From Gammaproteobacteria bacterium (GTDB lineage Bacteria; Pseudomonadota; Gammaproteobacteria; Steroidobacterales; Steroidobacteraceae), in the NCBI GenBank assembly GCA_005877965.1, contig VBNP01000076.1, forward strand, positions 1 to 7,701: a stretch of 7,701 bases of DNA, read 5' to 3'. Shown one piece after another: positions 5,164 to 7,701 of the stretch (position 1 is its first letter; each line of letters opens with the position of its first letter). Below the pieces are notes generated by a model. The model was not told the DNA's origin. It was given only the letters and a program-made list of their open reading frames with translations, and ran no database searches. The position numbers were made by a program, and so were the translations under genes.

Positions 5164-7066
5164 ACGGCGGCCTCCGTCTCCCCGAGTCTCCTCTCGATTG
5201 CAGTGCCAAAGTATGCCGTTGGCATTGACGGTGTCAGATGCTCTTTGTGCTCCCGCGCGTCGATACTGGCGCGAGCCTTCTCGAATGCCACTCGGAGCGA
5301 CGGTGAATTGGGCAACGCGTCTCGTATGAACGCCTCTCCGAAATCAGTGAGATCCCGGTCGTTGCTGCACCCGAAGGAAGATCGGTCGGGCGCCGCCGCG
5401 GCAATAACTATCGACCGCTCGTCGCTGAGATACGGGATGAATGCGCCAGCGTGACAGGCCGAGATGATCAAGACCCGCCAGCGTATCCCGGCGTCATCGA
5501 GCGCCGCCTTGAGGTCCTTACCCGTGAGGTCGTTGAGCGGGATACCACCGTTGGAGACGCTGATCGACGGGTCCTTGGAGCCATGGGAGGAAATGACCAG
5601 GATCAGCACGTCACGCTCTCGGTCCATCCGTCGACCGATGTCGTCCAACGCAAGCTTCAGTCCGGTTACCGAAGCCAACGGGTGCGACTCCAGGTCATGC
5701 TGATCGTTGACCAGCAACAGAGTGCGTTGCTGCGTACCATAGCGTTCGCCGATCACCTTGGCCGCAAGCGAGATCTCCCGGCGAATACCTTCTGTTCACC
5801 CACGCCCGCAAAGCCGACCATGTATATGCTGCCGTCCCCAGACCGGGGCGCCATCGCAGCGACGGCCGCATAGATGCGCGCGGGCTGACCCATGAGCAGG
5901 CGCTCTGCTTCGTGTTCGCTCCGTGTGTAAGTGTTTAGCCCCTCGTTCTCGGGCATGTACCAGATCGGCCCTGCTTCCAGATATCGGGCAATGAGGGCAG
6001 TCCCAATCACCAATGCGATCAAGGAGAGAGTGACGGCACGTAACTGCCTGTAGCCCGTCGCAACCTTGAGCGCTTGAGTCAGGTACACGAGCTGAACGCC
6101 GAGCAAGCCTACCGAGGCCACAGTCCGAGCTGCGCCGTAGCCCAGCTGGTCGATTCCCCATCGCACTGGGACCGCGAGGAGCGTCAGGCTCGCCAGCACG
6201 AACAGGACCGAGCGCCAGGATGCCTGTGGATCAGTGGTGCGCCAGACGATCCATCCGATGGCAAGGAGGCCGAGAGTCTTGCAGCCCAGAACCTGCGCAG
6301 TAAAGAAATTGAATTCGGCATTCGGGCCGACACCGATTCGCCCCAGACCAATCACCAGGCCGACGGATGCCAGCGCGAGCACCGCGATGGCGAAATCGGA
6401 GGCGTCCAATGCCCGGGCGTCGAACGGCCGCCACGTCAGCCATCGCATCAGCGCCTGTATCGATCGGGTCACCGAACGCGGCAACTGCGGCGCGTGTTGC
6501 GGCACGTACCTCTCTGCAGATGGAATGGATGCGCCTGCGCCTCGAGGGCTGCCCACCACCTGCGCTTTCAAGTCATGCAGGATCGATTGGGCGCCCTCCC
6601 TGGTCATAGCCGCCGGCAAATCGCGTACGGGGACGACATACGCGGCGATCACGTCGATCCAGATGAAGAGATGGTCAGCGGTGGAGGTGATTTCCCGAAC
6701 CGCACCCCATGAAGTGGTCGCATCGACCTGAGGTCGGTGGGTGCGTACGCCCAAGGGCGAGAAGTCGAAGGTCCACTCACCCAGGAACGCCCCATCCTGA
6801 AGGGGTCGCATCCAGAAGCGGACGACCCGACCGACCAGCACCAGGGACCCGTATCCAACGAGGACTCCGATGAAGAGCCAGTTCGCCTCAGCTGGTGTGA
6901 GGCGAAGCCGTGTCAGTGAATAGACGAGAGGCCCCATCACGACAAGAGCGCCGAGCACCAAGGCGGCGCCGCGCCAGTCGCGAGTCTGAGTTCGACGGGT
7001 GTAGGCTGCCTGGTACGCTTTCCAGTCGCTGACGGTTAAACGGCTCGATACCGAAAATCCATTCAT
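5127..7066 (-). pseudogene. Membrane-anchored C13 family peptidase with YcxB-like domain, frameshifted
   Basis: Two adjacent minus-strand frames, 7066-5753 and 5756-5127, make one gene if one base is restored near 5780: the join then reads FA-R-EISLAAKVIGERYG, and the whole is about 646 residues. N-terminus: a YcxB-like domain (about residues 5-168) with two membrane segments (33-51, 62-80) and the typical DFSPLGVRTH, TSWGAVREI and YVVPVRDLP blocks. Middle: about five more membrane segments (225-242, 259-277, 284-301, 314-332, 342-361). C-terminus: a C13 (legumain/Gpi8-like, caspase-fold) peptidase domain from about 395, with DGSIYMVGFAG, VISSHGSKD (catalytic His495) and IISACHAG (catalytic Cys538). 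Both catalytic residues lie after the shift, so the upstream frame alone encodes no active peptidase. I start at ATG 7066, although its ribosome site is poor; TTG 7105 is in frame. Family role in bacteria is unknown. Either true decay or a sequence error; the well-preserved C-terminal frame favours a recent event or an error. Confidence 0.8.
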
Positions 7067-7378
7067 GGTCCGTACTCGCTTACGAGAGCCGAAGGAGGAT
7101 CGCAAATCCGGTCAATCGGGACTGTGCGGCATGGCAATTTTTCAGACGAAACGCGCCCCGGGGGTCCAAATGGGACCACGTCCGCTATCCGGCACGTTAG
7201 CGCAATGTTCGTATGGACAGCTCCTGGCCGGGAGCGGAAATTCGCAGGGCTAGGCCTGACAGTCCCCGGACCAGGGTCAACACCTGCGGTCGGCCGGATT
7301 ACACCGTTAGGCCGGCGGGACACTCTGCTTCCATGATGCGTCATTGACGTATATACGGCACTGACGTATACATGCGTC
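7067..7378. other. Intergenic region between divergent genes
   Basis: About 310 bases separate the minus-strand peptidase gene from the plus-strand RelE-type toxin remnant. The right end (7336-7380) holds the promoter and operator of the toxin locus. In the rest I see only small inverted repeats, such as GCTCC and GGAGC near 7220-7235, and no convincing promoter for the peptidase gene. No coding frame here looks real. Confidence 0.6.
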
Positions 7379-7380
7379 AT
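7336..7380. promoter_or_regulatory. Four-site symmetrical operator (TGACGYAT) over the promoter
   Basis: TGACGYAT occurs four times: inverted at 7336-7343, direct at 7345-7352, direct at 7362-7369, inverted at 7372-7379. The copies form two inverted repeats, one over the -35 and one over the -10 and start codon, about 27-28 bases apart centre to centre. This is the arrangement expected for an autorepressing antitoxin dimer, probably the HigA-type protein whose gene starts at 7684. Confidence 0.65.
7344..7372 (+). promoter_or_regulatory. Sigma70-type promoter of the RelE-type locus
   Basis: TTGACG (7344-7349) and TATACA (7367-7372) match the -35 and -10 consensus at five of six and four of six positions, with the ideal 17-base spacer. 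The -10 ends only six bases before the toxin ATG at 7379, so the transcript would be leaderless or nearly so for that start, consistent with no Shine-Dalgarno sequence being present. Confidence 0.7.
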
Positions 7381-7701
7381 GCTGACCATCGCCGAAACCC
7401 CGACGTTTTCAGGCCTCTGGCGGGACTAATGGAGCGAAGAAGAGCTGGGGGAGTTTTGCCTTCTGGCTCGCCGTGCGTCCCGATGCGGGCGACGTGATCC
7501 AAGGCTCCGGTGGTTGCCCCAAGGTGCGATGGTCGCGTGAAGGCAAAGGCAAGAGCTCAGGTGTACGCGTGATCTACTACAACCGTTTGACCAACGGTGA
7601 GACCTGGTTGCTCACGATGTACGCAAAGAGTGTTCGACAGACAATACCAGGCAAGGTTTTGAAGAAAATTCGAGAGGCAATAGATGTCAAAGATGACCGA
7701 A
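7379..7701 (+). pseudogene. RelE/HigB-type toxin, disrupted; runs off the window
   Basis: The reading from ATG 7379 gives MLTIAETPTFSGLWRD and then a TAA stop at 7427-7429, where family members have an aromatic residue before WSEEE. After WSEEELGEF there is one extra T in the TTTT run at 7454-7457; from 7458 the frame continues to the window edge as AFWLAVRPDAGDVIQGSGG, then KVRW, GVRVIYY and LLTMYAKS. These blocks mark the RelE/HigB-like ribosome-dependent mRNA interferases that cut mRNA during translation. With both a stop and a frameshift the toxin should be inactive, unless translation restarts downstream, for example at GTG 7470. Its end overlaps the antitoxin start in another frame. The two lesions look like real decay, but either alone could be a read error. 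Confidence 0.8.
7684..7701 (+). CDS. Start of the partner antitoxin gene (HigA/XRE type expected), truncated by window edge
   Basis: ATG 7684 lies six bases after GAGAGG, a good Shine-Dalgarno sequence, and opens a frame reading MSKMTE before the window ends. It overlaps the last codons of the toxin frame in a different phase. In RelE/HigB loci with the toxin gene first, a small helix-turn-helix antitoxin follows in exactly this position, so the identity is inferred from context; six residues cannot prove it. Confidence 0.5.

Noticed and set aside
5777..5783. Programmed -1 frameshifting as the explanation for the split peptidase gene
   Set aside because: No X-XXY-YYZ slippery heptamer or clear downstream pseudoknot; a one-base deletion explains the join better.
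6074..6712. Plus-strand frames of 165-212 codons opposite the C13 peptidase gene
   Set aside because: Antisense to the YcxB-like and membrane-span part of the peptidase gene, with His/Arg/Gln-rich unstructured composition.

Overview
The window is GC-rich bacterial DNA with densely packed genes, GC-biased third codon positions and several GTG/TTG start candidates. The gene set (bidomain ChrA, DUF1259 protein, membrane-anchored C13 peptidase, DUF3018/MazF pair, NTF2-like proteins) would fit a gammaproteobacterium of the Xanthomonadales or a related proteobacterium. That placement is inference from gene content, not a phylogenetic result.

Layout. From the left edge to about 2.0 kb, on the plus strand, lies the 3' part of a two-repeat DUF1259 gene followed closely by a full-length chromate efflux transporter, chrA. 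After a roughly 330-base spacer comes a type II toxin-antitoxin pair, a MazE-like DUF3018 antitoxin overlapping a MazF/PemK toxin by four bases, behind a double palindromic operator. Two separate NTF2-like (SnoaL-type) genes follow, the first apparently cytosolic and the second with a signal peptide. The strand then switches. A small minus-strand lipoprotein gene of unknown function lies downstream of a long minus-strand gene encoding a membrane protein with a YcxB-like N-terminal domain, about seven predicted membrane segments and a C-terminal C13 (legumain-like, caspase-fold) peptidase domain. That gene is split by a single-base frameshift just before the catalytic part. Divergently, at the right edge, a second toxin-antitoxin locus begins: an excellent sigma70-type promoter buried in four copies of an 8-bp operator motif, a RelE/HigB-type toxin gene broken by a stop codon and a frameshift, and the first codons of the likely HigA-type antitoxin.

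The region reads as an accessory neighbourhood: metal or oxyanion stress genes, two toxin-antitoxin loci, orphan small secreted proteins and signs of gene decay. I see no transposase, integrase, CRISPR array, rRNA or tRNA. The most unusual item is the YcxB-multispan-C13 peptidase architecture. The most interesting regulatory item is the intact operator/promoter in front of a disabled RelE-family toxin.
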